DNA of 64,000 nt. Origin: CAWKDG01 sp963848355. GTDB lineage: Bacteria > Actinomycetota > Acidimicrobiia > Acidimicrobiales > UBA8190. Location: NCBI GenBank assembly GCA_963848355.1, contig CAWKDG010000001.1, positions 806,001-870,000 on the forward strand. The letters run 5' to 3'. Shown here in pieces: positions 41,057-49,131 of this stretch. A program made the translations under genes and the position numbers. Position 1 is the first letter of the stretch. Each line of letters starts with the position of its first letter. The notes under the pieces were generated by a model. The model made no database searches, was not told the DNA's origin, and was given only the letters and a program-made list of their open reading frames with translations.

Positions 41057-42461
41057 GGTGCAACCCCCTGCCCGTCAGAGCCAGCACGGTCTCGCCGAAC
41101 GACTCGGAGAATGTCGGGTGGGGCTGGATGAACTGGGCCATCTCGTCGGGAGTGGCCTCCCAGTTCACCGCCATGTAGCCCTGCCCGAGCTGCTCGGTCA
41201 CCCACGGACCGACCATGTGCACTCCGAGGATCCGCCCGGCCCGGCCGTCGGGCGTCCGCTCGGTGACCACCTTGACGAGCCCGTCGGTCTCCCCCACGAT
41301 CCGGGCCCGGCTGTTCCCGCCGAAAGGATCCTTCTTCACCATCACGTCGATCCCGGCCTGACGGGCCTGTCCCTCGGTCATCCCCGCGAAGGCCACCTCG
41401 GGATGGGAGTAGATGCACCAGGGGACCCGCCCGTACTCGACGGGGACGACCGGCTCACCGAGGATCCCCTTGATCGTCACGATCCCTTCGGCGAACCCCA
41501 CGTGGGCGAGCTGCGGGGTGTCGACGACGTCGCCGGCGGCCCACACCCCGTCGGCCGCCGTGCGCATGTACCGGTCGACGACGACGAAACCCCGGTCGTC
41601 CACCACCACTCCCGACCCCTCGGCCACGAGGCCGGCGGTCAACGGGCGACGGCCCACCGACATCACCACGGCGTCCACGGCGACCTGCTCCCCGTCGCCG
41701 AAGGCCACCGTCGTCCCCGCGCCGTTCGGGGTGTGACCGGTGACCTGGACGCCGGTGTGGACAACGACGGCGCGCTTGCGGAAGGAGCGGGCGACCACCG
41801 ACACCACGTCGTCGTCGCAGCCGGCCAGCAACGTCGGCAGTGCTTCGAGGACCGTCACCTGGCTGCCGAGGTCCGAGAACATCGAGGCGAATTCGCAACC
41901 GATCGCACCACCCCCGATGATGGCGACCGACGCCGGCAGCCGGTCGAGCGACAGGACCTCGTCGGACGTGAGGACCAGCCTCCCGTCCACGCCGAAGCCG
42001 GGGATCGTCCGCGGTACCGACCCTGTCGCCAGCACGACGTGACGGCCCGAGAGCTCGACGGTCTCGTCGGCACCGGTCACGCGCACGCGTCTGTCGGCGA
42101 GGAGCTCGCCCGATCCGTTGAAGGTGGTGATCCCGCGGCCCTGCATCAGGCCCACCAGTCCCTTGAAGAGGGTGTCGACCACCTTCTGTTTCCGGCCCTG
42201 GCTGACGGAGAAGTCCAGGATCGGTTGACCGGCCTGGACACCGAACTCCTTGGCCCCGGCCACCGTCCGCATCACCGCGGCCGTCTCGAGGAATTCCTTG
42301 GCCGGGATGCAGCCGCGGTGCAGGCAGGTCCCCCCCACTCTGTCGCGCTCGACGACGGCGACGGACAGACCGGCCGAAGCGCCGTAGAGGGCGGTGGCAT
42401 AACCGGCCGGACCGCCACCGATCACGACGACATCGAATGCGGTCCCTCCGGTCGTCGCCAT
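41049..42461 (-). CDS. lpdA: Dihydrolipoyl dehydrogenase (E3)
   Basis: Reoxidises dihydrolipoamide with FAD and NAD+. The 470 residues show the FAD motif VVVIGGGPAGYATALYGASAG, the redox disulfide GGTCLHRGCIPAKEF, the NAD motif AIIGGGAIGCEFASMFSDLG, AAGDVVDTPQLAHVGFAEG and the active-site HPTFSESF near the end. A GGGAGGTG ribosome site precedes the ATG; the GTG one codon upstream is an alternative. A TAGGCT box about 50 bases upstream could be its promoter. It is the first gene of the run lpd, E2, LipB-LipA, M24, SDR. Confidence 0.94.
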   Translation of the reverse strand: MATTGGTAFDVVVIGGGPAGYATALYGASAGLSVAVVERDRVGGTCLHRGCIPAKEFLETAAVMRTVAGAKEFGVQAGQPILDFSVSQGRKQKVVDTLFKGLVGLMQGRGITTFNGSGELLADRRVRVTGADETVELSGRHVVLATGSVPRTIPGFGVDGRLVLTSDEVLSLDRLPASVAIIGGGAIGCEFASMFSDLGSQVTVLEALPTLLAGCDDDVVSVVARSFRKRAVVVHTGVQVTGHTPNGAGTTVAFGDGEQVAVDAVVMSVGRRPLTAGLVAEGSGVVVDDRGFVVVDRYMRTAADGVWAAGDVVDTPQLAHVGFAEGIVTIKGILGEPVVPVEYGRVPWCIYSHPEVAFAGMTEGQARQAGIDVMVKKDPFGGNSRARIVGETDGLVKVVTERTPDGRAGRILGVHMVGPWVTEQLGQGYMAVNWEATPDEMAQFIQPHPTFSESFGETVLALTGRGLHLG

Positions 42462-42586
42462 CACCTCCCGTGGGCGAACCCACCCAGACTTTCCCGATCC
42501 GCGCGCCAGCCTACCGGCGGCACATCAGCCCGGGGACAATCTCCTCGCCGCCTCCGACGGGGTCGAGGCACGTCCTCCTCCACGAC

Positions 42587-42958
42587 CTACAGCTCCGGAG
42601 GCAGCGGAAGCGGGCGCCGACCGGCGAAGCCGTCCTCGGGAAGGTGCCACCACGCCAGGTCCTCCTCGCCCAGCTCCCAGCAGAGCTGGACGACACGCCC
42701 GCTCGAGTGCAGACAGGGAAAGTCGACCAACCCCCGGACCGGGTCGCGCAGGATGATCCCTTGCTCCTCCAACTCGGCCAGCGCCTGCTCGGGATCGAGA
42801 TCGAGGGGGGCGTCGTCGGCCGTGGCCGACGCCCGGACGGTGGCGTGGCCGTTCGTCCCGGCCCGGACGGAGAGGTCGGCCGACCGCCGCAACAGCGAGA
42901 GGATCCGGCGCAGCCGCGGCAGGGAGGCGCGGGCTTGCTCTTCCGTGAAGAAGCGCAC
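42587..42958 (-). CDS. DUF2203 family protein
   Basis: A 123-residue small protein of unknown function, widespread in Gram-positive bacteria. It shows the family's N-terminal FFTEEQARASLPRLRRIL, a helical middle, and the C-terminal half LRDPVRGLVDFPCLHSSGRVVQLCWELGEEDLAWWHLPEDGFAGRRPL that defines the domain. It begins with GTG 10 bases after the aldo/keto reductase, so it is the last gene of the rnhA-side run. Confidence 0.85.
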   Translation of the reverse strand: MRFFTEEQARASLPRLRRILSLLRRSADLSVRAGTNGHATVRASATADDAPLDLDPEQALAELEEQGIILRDPVRGLVDFPCLHSSGRVVQLCWELGEEDLAWWHLPEDGFAGRRPLPLPPEL

Positions 42959-42968
42959 CCGGATCCCG

Positions 42969-43979
42969 CTAGGAGGCGGCCCGGGGGCCGCGGCCCCTGA
43001 ACCGCTCGGCCATGGCGTCGAACCGCTGGCGCGCCAGCTGCGGCCACACCTCGCGGACCCCCCGGGGGTGGAAGGCGTCCGACGCCCGGCACAGGATTTC
43101 GTCCTCCTCGTCGGAGAGCTCGAGATCGGCGGCCGCCGCGTTGACCTCCACCTGGGCCACGGAGCTGGCGCCGGGGATCACGACGACGTTGGGCCGGCGG
43201 ATCAACCAGGCCAGCGCCACCTGCGACGGGGTGGCGTCATGGGCGGCGGCCACCGTCCTCACGGCGTTGATGAGCGGCTCGGCCCGACGGAGGTTCTCGG
43301 GAAGGAAGGCGGGTGAATTGACCCGGACCAACCCGGTGGGACGGTGGTCGGCGTCGTAGCGGCCGGACAGCAGACCCTGGGCCAGCGGGCTGTAGGCGAT
43401 GATCAACCGGTCGTTCGCCTGCGCCCACGGCAGCAGCTCCGCTTCGGGGCGGCGGTCGACCAGGTTGAACGGGACCTGATTCGACAGCACGGGCCGTCCG
43501 AGCGCACGGTCGGCCGCCTGCCAACGAGCCAACGCGTAGTTCGAGACGCCGGCGTGGCCGACGATGCCCTCGTCGATCAGGTGAGCGAAGGCGGGCATCG
43601 TCGAGGTCAACGGAACGACCGGGTTGGGCTGATGGAGCTGGTAGAGATCGATGCTCTTCACCCCGAGGCGCCGGGCGCTGCCCCGGGCCCTCTGCAGCAC
43701 CACGGGGCCGACGGGCAGAACGGGGAGGATCTTGGTGGCCAGGAAGGCCTCGTCACGCCGATCGCCGAGGGCCCGACCCAGGATCCGCTCCGAGCGGCCG
43801 AAGGCGTAGACCTCGGCCGTGTCGAAGAGGGTGATCCCCACGTCGAGGGCACGATGCACGATGGCAGAAGCGTCGCGCTCGGCGTAGTCGTCGCCGTATC
43901 CCCACTCCCGCGACCCGAACTGCCACGTCCCCAGGCCGATGGCCGACATCCGGGCCCCGCCGACGTCGACGTATTTCAC
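42969..43979 (-). CDS. Aldo/keto reductase
   Basis: NADPH-dependent TIM-barrel reductase of carbonyl compounds. The 336 residues include IGLGTWQFGSREWGYG, LFDTAEVYAFGRSERILG (catalytic Asp and Tyr), FLATKILPV (catalytic Lys), IDLYQLHQPNP (His), GVSNYALARWQ, and IIAYSPLAQGLLSGRY. A C-terminal IPGASSVAQVEVNAAAAD binds cofactor phosphate. The GTG start overlaps the stop of the upstream SDR by four bases, so both oxidoreductases are made together. Confidence 0.92.
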   Translation of the reverse strand: MKYVDVGGARMSAIGLGTWQFGSREWGYGDDYAERDASAIVHRALDVGITLFDTAEVYAFGRSERILGRALGDRRDEAFLATKILPVLPVGPVVLQRARGSARRLGVKSIDLYQLHQPNPVVPLTSTMPAFAHLIDEGIVGHAGVSNYALARWQAADRALGRPVLSNQVPFNLVDRRPEAELLPWAQANDRLIIAYSPLAQGLLSGRYDADHRPTGLVRVNSPAFLPENLRRAEPLINAVRTVAAAHDATPSQVALAWLIRRPNVVVIPGASSVAQVEVNAAAADLELSDEEDEILCRASDAFHPRGVREVWPQLARQRFDAMAERFRGRGPRAAS

Positions 43980-44737
43980 TTGGGCGGCATCCGGATCCCG
44001 CCGTCGAGCCGGATCACCTCGCCGTTCAGGTAGGAGTTCTGGGCGATGTGGGCGACCAGGGCGCCATACTGGGCGGGCTGGCCGAGCTTCTTCGGGAACA
44101 GCACCGACTGGGCCAGCGCGTCGCGCTGCTCGTCGGGGAGCATCCCGAGCAGGGGTGTGTCGAACAACCCCGGTGCGATCGTGACGACGCGGATGCCGAC
44201 GGGGGCGAGGTCGCGGGCGGCGGGAAGGGTCATGCCCACCACCGCACCCTTCGAGGCCGAGTACGCCAGTTGACCGACCTGACCGTCGAAAGCGGCGACC
44301 GACGCCGTGTTCACGATCACCCCGCGCTCGCCGTCGGCCAGGGGTTCGGTCACGGCCATGGCCGAGGCGGCCATCGTCATCACGTGGAACGTCCCGAGGA
44401 CGTTCAGCTCCTGGATGAACTTGAACGCCTTGGGGTCGTGCGGCGAGTTGTCCCGGTTGATGACCCGACCGACCCACCCCGTCCCGGCGCAGTTGACGGC
44501 CACCCGGAGGTTCCCCCCCACGGCTGCCTGGTCGACCGCCCGCTGGCAGTCCCCGGGGTCGGTGACGTCCCCGGCGACGAAGTTGGCGCCGATCTCGCCG
44601 GCCAGCTGCTTGGCCCCCTCCTCGTTGCGGTCGAAGATGGTGCAGCGCACGCCGAGCGCGGTCAGGGTCCGTGCCGTTCCGGCCCCGAGACCGGAAGCAC
44701 CTCCGGTGATGACGGCTGACGATCCTGTGAGCTCCAT
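43976..44737 (-). CDS. SDR, 3-hydroxyacyl-CoA dehydrogenase (HSD17B10)-like
   Basis: NAD-dependent dehydrogenase of the type 2 3-hydroxyacyl-CoA dehydrogenase group. The 253 residues show AVITGGASGLGAGTARTL, FDRNEEGAK, GDVTDP, NCAGTGWVGRV, NTASVAAFDGQVGQLAYSASKGAVVGMTLPAARDLA (catalytic Ser, Tyr and Lys) and IAPGLFDTPLLGMLPDEQR. The ATG at 44737 is chosen over one three codons upstream because TAGCAT lies 7 nt before it. Probable role in fatty-acid or steroid-type oxidation. Confidence 0.9.
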   Translation of the reverse strand: MELTGSSAVITGGASGLGAGTARTLTALGVRCTIFDRNEEGAKQLAGEIGANFVAGDVTDPGDCQRAVDQAAVGGNLRVAVNCAGTGWVGRVINRDNSPHDPKAFKFIQELNVLGTFHVMTMAASAMAVTEPLADGERGVIVNTASVAAFDGQVGQLAYSASKGAVVGMTLPAARDLAPVGIRVVTIAPGLFDTPLLGMLPDEQRDALAQSVLFPKKLGQPAQYGALVAHIAQNSYLNGEVIRLDGGIRMPPK

Positions 44738-44744
44738 CCGGCGC

Positions 44745-44750
44745 ATGCTA
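44745..44750 (-). promoter_or_regulatory. -10 box (TAGCAT) for the SDR/aldo-keto reductase run, leaderless
   Basis: TAGCAT ends 7 nt before the ATG at 44737; it overlaps the alternative upstream ATG. Confidence 0.5.
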
Positions 44751-44800
44751 CGGGCCGCCTCTCGGGCACCGCCACAAGACGTGTCACCGCCGGGAAGGCG

Positions 44801-45301
44801 TCAGGCGGTGAACCCGTCGCCCGATTCCCCTGTCTGCGACGCCGCCGCCTCGGTGGCGAGCAGGTCGACGCGGTCGTTCATCGTGTCCCCCGAATGCCCC
44901 TTCACCCACCCGAAGCGGACGCTCCGGTCGGGATCGAGGGCCAACCCGAGCAGCGGTTCCCACAGGTCGCGGTTGGCCACCGGTTTCCCGGCGGCGTTCT
45001 TCCATCCCCGCCGGCGCCATCCCTCCCACCAGCGGTCCCGGAAGCAGTTCACGACGTAGGTCGAGTCGCTCATCACGAGCACCGGCCCCTTCACCGCCTC
45101 CAGTGCCTTCACGACGGCGGTGATCTCCATCCGCTGATTGGTCGTCTGCGGATCGGCCCCGCTCGCGTACCGACCCCCGGGAACGGCCCAGGCCCACCCG
45201 CCGCGCCCTGGATTCCCGAGACAGGATCCGTCGGTGTAGACGACCGTCTCCCCCTCCACCGGCACCGGCGGCGCGACCTGTCGGGAACGGGGGAGCGCCA
45301 T
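44801..45301 (-). CDS. rnhA: Ribonuclease HI
   Basis: Cuts the RNA strand of RNA-DNA hybrids. The 166-residue chain carries the four acidic metal ligands: Asp in VVYTDGSCLGNPGRGGWAW, Glu in NQRMEITAVVKAL, Asp in VMSDSTYVVNCF and Asp in MNDRVDLLATEAA, plus the basic handle region WWEGWRRRGWKNAAGKPVAN and the catalytic-loop His (WVKGHSGD). The N-terminal 18 residues are outside the fold. A second RNase H (type HII) gene, frameshifted, lies at 58431. Confidence 0.95.
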   Translation of the reverse strand: MALPRSRQVAPPVPVEGETVVYTDGSCLGNPGRGGWAWAVPGGRYASGADPQTTNQRMEITAVVKALEAVKGPVLVMSDSTYVVNCFRDRWWEGWRRRGWKNAAGKPVANRDLWEPLLGLALDPDRSVRFGWVKGHSGDTMNDRVDLLATEAAASQTGESGDGFTA

Positions 45302-45330
45302 GGCCCTCCAGCATGCACTGACCGTGCCTC

Positions 45331-45365
45331 GGCGAGCGACCGACCACCCCCGCTCGCCGGTCGGT
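45331..45365. repeat. Two interlocked inverted repeats upstream of rnhA
   Basis: GGCGAGCG (45331-45338) pairs with CGCTCGCC (45351-45358), and ACCGACC (45339-45345) pairs with GGTCGGT (45359-45365). The order of arms is that of an H-type pseudoknot, or of two alternative hairpins. The arms are perfect, 8 and 7 bp. Function unknown. Confidence 0.6.
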
Positions 45366-45715
45366 CCCCGCAGGAGTCGGGTGGCCGGTCCACTTTTCCG
45401 ATGGCAGGTGCCCGGAGGCGCTCGCTATCGCACTATCCGTGGGCGGAGGGTCTCCTTGAGAGGATCATCATCGGTGGTGATGCGCAGCTTCACCACATAG
45501 AGCAGGATTGCACTCGGATCCCGACCACGGAGAAGGATCAGAGTTCTCACGTCAATCTCTCCGACGTTGGGAGGGAAGGGGGGGCGCCTGCCAGCGCCCC
45601 TCCTTCCAATTGCGCCCCCGTTGCGCCCACGCGGCGTCCCCGTCGCACCGGCCAAGGGCCGGTGGGGCCGGCAAAGAGACCTCGGCCATGGACCACCGAC
45701 GGAGGAGGGCGCCCT

Positions 45716-45721
45716 TAGGCT
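45716..45721 (+). promoter_or_regulatory. -10 box (TAGGCT) for aceE, leaderless
   Basis: TAGGCT ends 6 nt before the GTG at 45728. Confidence 0.5.
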
Positions 45722-45727
45722 GGGGAC

Positions 45728-48475
45728 GTGCTCTTCGACGGTATGTCGCACCAGCTCCCCGACATCGACCCCGAGGAGACGGCCGAGTGGATCGATTCCT
45801 TCGACGCCGTGGTCGATACCCAGGGACGGCCCCGGGCGCGGTTCCTCCTCATGAAGCTCCTGGAGCGCGCCCTGTCCAAGCAGGTCGACTTCCCCGCCAC
45901 CGTCTCCTCCCCCTACGTGAACACGATCCCCCGCGACCAGGAGCCCTGGTTCCCCGGCGATGAGTACCTCGAGCGCCGGATCCGGGCCTATATCCGCTGG
46001 AACGCCGCCGTGATGGTGACGAGGGCCAACCAGCGCTCCGAGGGGATCGGCGGCCATCTCGCCACCTACGCCAGCTCCGCCTCGCTGTACGAGGTCGGTT
46101 TCAACCACTTCTTCCGGGGCAAGTCCGACGGCGGGTTCGGTGACATGGTCTTCTTCCAGGGCCATGCCTCCCCCGGGATCTACGCCCGGGCCTTCGTCGA
46201 GGGCCGCCTCTCGGAGGACCAGCTCGACCACTTCCGCCAGGAGGTCTCCGGTCGGGGGCTCCCCTCCTACCCCCACCCGCGCCTGCTCCCGGAGTTCTGG
46301 GAGTACCCCACCGTCTCCATGGGTCTCGGACCGCTCACGGCCATCTACCAGGCCCATGTGAACCGGTACCTCCTCAACCGCGAGATCGCCGATACGTCCG
46401 CCTCGCGCATCTGGTGTTTCGTCGGTGACGGTGAGCTCGACGAGGTGGAGTCGACCGGGGCCCTCTCCGTGGCCGGGCGGGAACACCTCGACAACCTGAT
46501 CTTCGTCGTCAACTGCAACCTCCAGCGTCTCGACGGACCGGTCCGGGGCAACGGGAAGATCATCCAGGAGGCCGAGGCCACCTTCCGGGGCGCCGGTTGG
46601 AACGTGATCAAGGTGGTCTGGGGGTCGAAGTGGGACGAGCTCCTGGCCCGCGACATCGACGGGGTCCTCCTCGACAAGATGAACACCACCCCCGACGGCG
46701 AGTTCCAGAAGTACGCCACCGAGTCCGGCGCCTACGCCCGGGAGCACTTCTTCGGCCCCGATCCGAGGCTGCGCAAGATCGTCGAGCACCTGTCCGACGA
46801 GGAGATCCAGGCCCTCCCACGCGGGGGGCACGACTACCGCAAGCTCTACGCCGCCTACAAGCTGGCCACCGAGCAGGCCCACGGGTCGACTCCCGGCCAA
46901 CCGACGGTGATCCTGGCCAAGACGGTGAAGGGATGGACCCTCGGCCCCGAGATCGAGGCCCGCAACGCCACCCACCAGATCAAGAAGATGACGCGGGCCC
47001 AGCTTCTGGCCCTGCGCGACCGGCTCTATCTCCAGGAGGAGATCCCCGACGAGGCGCTCGACGCCGACCAGCCCCCCTACTACCGACCGCCCGCCGGATC
47101 TCCCGCCCACGAGTACCTCTCGGCCCGGCGCAAGGTCCTGGCCGGGCCCCTCCCGTCGCGGGTCGTCCGTCCCCGTCCCGCCGCTCCGCCGCAGGCCACC
47201 GTCTTCTCCGACCTGACGGCCGGGTCGGGCACCCAGGCGGTCTCGACGACGATGGCCTTCGCCCGCCTCCTGCGCAACCTCGTCCGCGACCCGGCCATCG
47301 GCCGCCTCGTCGCCCCGATCGTCCCCGACGAGGCCCGCACCTTCGGCCTCGAGCCCCTCATCGCCGAGACGAAGATCTACGCCCCCGACGGCCAGCGCTA
47401 CACCCCGGTCGACTCCGACCTCATCCTGCGCTACGCCGAGGACCGCAAGGGTCAGGTCCTGGAGGAAGGGATCACCGAGGCCGGTTCGATGGCCTCGTTC
47501 ATCGCCTTGTCGACGGCCTATGCCACCTGGGGCCAGCCGATGCTCCCGATCTACCTCTTCTATTCGATGTTCGGCTTCCAGCGCACCGGCGACCTGATGT
47601 GGCTCCTCGGCGACATCCGCGGCCGCGGCATCCTGGCCGGGTGCACCGCCGGTCGGACCACCCTCCAGGGCGAGGGACTCCAGCACGACGACGGGCACTC
47701 CCCCCTCCTGGCCTCGGTCAACCCCGCGGCGCGCGTCTACGACCCGGCCTTCGCCTACGAGATCGCCGTGATCATGGAGGAAGCGGTGGCCCGCACCCTC
47801 GGCCCCGACCCCGAGGACCGGTTCTGGTACATCACCCTCTACAACGAGAACTACGTCATGCCGGCGCTGCCTCTGGGCGAGGCCGGTGACCGGATCCGGG
47901 CCGGGATCCTCGGTGGGATCTACCAGTTCGCCGGACCGGCCGACATGGACAGTGCGGAGGTCGGGCGCGGCGCGGGATCCCGCCGGGCCACCCTGCTGTT
48001 CTCGGGACCCATGTGGCAGGCGGCCATGGAGGCCCGGCGCATCCTGGCCCGCGACTGGTCGGTCTCGACCGACGCCTTCTCGGTGACGTCCTACACCGAG
48101 CTGCGCAACGAGGCCCTCTCGGCCGAACGGGCCAACCGGCTCCACCCGGGAGACGGGGCCCGGACGCCCTTCGTCACCGACGTCCTGGCCGCCGGGTCGG
48201 GTCCGGTGGTGGCCGTCACCGACTACCTGCGGGCCGTCCCCGACCAGATCTCACGGTGGGTGCCCCGGCCCTTCACCTCCCTCGGGACCGACGGCTTCGG
48301 GCGCTCCGACACCCGGGCCGCGCTGCGCCGGTTCTTCGAGGTCGACGCCGCCCACCTCGTCGTGGCCGTCCTGGCCGCGCTGGCCCAGGACGGCGAGGCG
48401 AAGGCCGACGAGGTGGCCGAAGCGATGGCCACCTACGGGATCGATCCCGACGCCGCCGATCCCTGGACCGTCTGA
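45728..48475 (+). CDS. aceE: Pyruvate dehydrogenase E1 component, homodimeric type
   Basis: ThDP enzyme that decarboxylates pyruvate and acetylates the lipoyl group of E2. The 915-residue single chain is the AceE type: NTIPRDQEPWFPGDEYLERRIR, GHLATYASSASLYEVGFNHFF, the ThDP motif CFVGDGELDEVESTGALSVAGREHLDNLIFVVNCNLQ (GDG to NN-like NCN), LAKTVKGWTLG, the pyrimidine-domain VPDEARTFGLEPLI, and LLASVNPAARVYDPAFAYE with GLQHDDGHSPL. Its E2, E3 and a lipoylation enzyme are encoded 3-8 kb upstream on the other strand. Start is GTG after a -10 box 6 nt upstream. Confidence 0.96.
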   Translation: MLFDGMSHQLPDIDPEETAEWIDSFDAVVDTQGRPRARFLLMKLLERALSKQVDFPATVSSPYVNTIPRDQEPWFPGDEYLERRIRAYIRWNAAVMVTRANQRSEGIGGHLATYASSASLYEVGFNHFFRGKSDGGFGDMVFFQGHASPGIYARAFVEGRLSEDQLDHFRQEVSGRGLPSYPHPRLLPEFWEYPTVSMGLGPLTAIYQAHVNRYLLNREIADTSASRIWCFVGDGELDEVESTGALSVAGREHLDNLIFVVNCNLQRLDGPVRGNGKIIQEAEATFRGAGWNVIKVVWGSKWDELLARDIDGVLLDKMNTTPDGEFQKYATESGAYAREHFFGPDPRLRKIVEHLSDEEIQALPRGGHDYRKLYAAYKLATEQAHGSTPGQPTVILAKTVKGWTLGPEIEARNATHQIKKMTRAQLLALRDRLYLQEEIPDEALDADQPPYYRPPAGSPAHEYLSARRKVLAGPLPSRVVRPRPAAPPQATVFSDLTAGSGTQAVSTTMAFARLLRNLVRDPAIGRLVAPIVPDEARTFGLEPLIAETKIYAPDGQRYTPVDSDLILRYAEDRKGQVLEEGITEAGSMASFIALSTAYATWGQPMLPIYLFYSMFGFQRTGDLMWLLGDIRGRGILAGCTAGRTTLQGEGLQHDDGHSPLLASVNPAARVYDPAFAYEIAVIMEEAVARTLGPDPEDRFWYITLYNENYVMPALPLGEAGDRIRAGILGGIYQFAGPADMDSAEVGRGAGSRRATLLFSGPMWQAAMEARRILARDWSVSTDAFSVTSYTELRNEALSAERANRLHPGDGARTPFVTDVLAAGSGPVVAVTDYLRAVPDQISRWVPRPFTSLGTDGFGRSDTRAALRRFFEVDAAHLVVAVLAALAQDGEAKADEVAEAMATYGIDPDAADPWTV

Positions 48476-48489
48476 GAGTCCTCAGAGAC

Positions 48490-48521
48490 GGGAGCCGTCG
48501 GCCTGGTAGCTCCCGGGCTCC
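48490..48521. terminator. Possible hairpin after aceE
   Basis: GGGAGC (48490-48495) can pair with GCTCCC (48509-48514), and the overlapping GGAGCC with GGCTCC (48516-48521). No T tract follows. It lies 15 bases after the aceE stop, so a factor-assisted terminator is plausible but weak. Confidence 0.3.
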
Positions 48522-48586
48522 GGCGCCCCAGAAGCGGAACTGACCTTGGCGCGCCTCGGACACGCCCTGAGCGCACCCAGCCGGCC

Positions 48587-49088
48587 TCACCCGAGAGGCA
48601 ATGCGAAGACGAGCTCGTGACGGACAGGGATCCCGTCGCTGCCCGTCATGGGGATAGACGGCTTCACCTCCCGGGATGCGGCCACTGCGTCGTGGACGAA
48701 CGCCACCAGGTCCATCCCCCACCGCTGGTAGAAACGGATGGCCCGGATGTTGTCGTTCGTCGTGACGAGCCAGATCCGACGCGCCGCCGTCCGTCTGGCT
48801 TCCGCCAGGACGGCGTCCATCAGGGCCCGTCCGACCCCGACGCCCTCCTGCTCGGCGTGGATGGTCACGATCTCGACCTCGTCGCCTTCTCGGGCATAGG
48901 TGACTCGTCGCCTTCTCGGGCATAGGTGAGAAGACCGAGGGGGTGGTCGTCGACGACGGCCACGAATCCCGGGAGCTCGGTCGCCTCGACGAGCGCGCCC
49001 CTCGCGCCACCGACGTGGAGCCCCAGGTCCTCCTCAGGGCCTCGGCCGTCCACGACCGGTCGTCGTCGCCGAGCGGCCCGACCATCAT
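48587..49088 (-). pseudogene. GNAT acetyltransferase broken by two frameshifts
   Basis: An N-acetyltransferase of about 160 residues can be read only by joining three frames: MMVGPLGDDDRSWTAEALRR and TWGSTSVARGA (49088 to about 49000), LVEATELPGFVAVVDDHPLG then LLTYAREGDE (to about 48930), and VEIVTIHAEQEGVGVGRALM then TTNDNIRAIRFYQRWGM (48895-48587), which holds the acetyl-CoA loop EGVGVGRA. The first break is at the GCGCG stretch near 48991-49003. The second is a 26-bp tandem duplication (48878-48929); deleting one copy restores the frame. Either a dying gene or sequence errors. Confidence 0.8.
48878..48929. repeat. 26-bp perfect tandem duplication inside the GNAT gene
   Basis: Copies at 48878-48903 and 48904-48929 are identical. 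Since 26 is not a multiple of three, the duplication shifts the frame of the acetyltransferase. Confidence 0.95.
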
Positions 49089-49118
49089 CGGGCCGAGCCT
49101 CGCGGGTGCGGCGCCATC

Positions 49119-49124
49119 TACAGT
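49119..49124 (+). promoter_or_regulatory. -10 box (TACAGT) for the HhH-GPD gene, leaderless
   Basis: TACAGT ends 7 nt before the ATG at 49132. Confidence 0.5.
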
Positions 49125-49131
49125 TCCCGGG

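Larger units (their letters stand above)
45302..45727. other. 426-bp intergenic region between rnhA and aceE
   Basis: No convincing gene. It holds two interlocked inverted repeats next to rnhA (45331-45365), a CATCA/TGATG inverted repeat near 45467-45482, a direct repeat TTGCGCCC at 45610 and 45621 (11-bp period), and the -10 box of aceE at 45716. GC content appears lower in the middle (45380-45550). It is the longest non-coding gap in the window and the likely control region for pyruvate dehydrogenase E1. Confidence 0.6.

Noticed and set aside
43980..44477. Extended aldo/keto reductase starting upstream within the SDR gene
   Set aside because: The extra part is the other frame of the SDR; the GTGA overlap at 43976-43979 gives a natural start.
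45425..48145. 906-codon antisense frame over aceE
   Set aside because: Low-complexity Gly/Val/Glu/Asp composition typical of the antisense of a GC-rich gene, with no family match; aceE explains the region.
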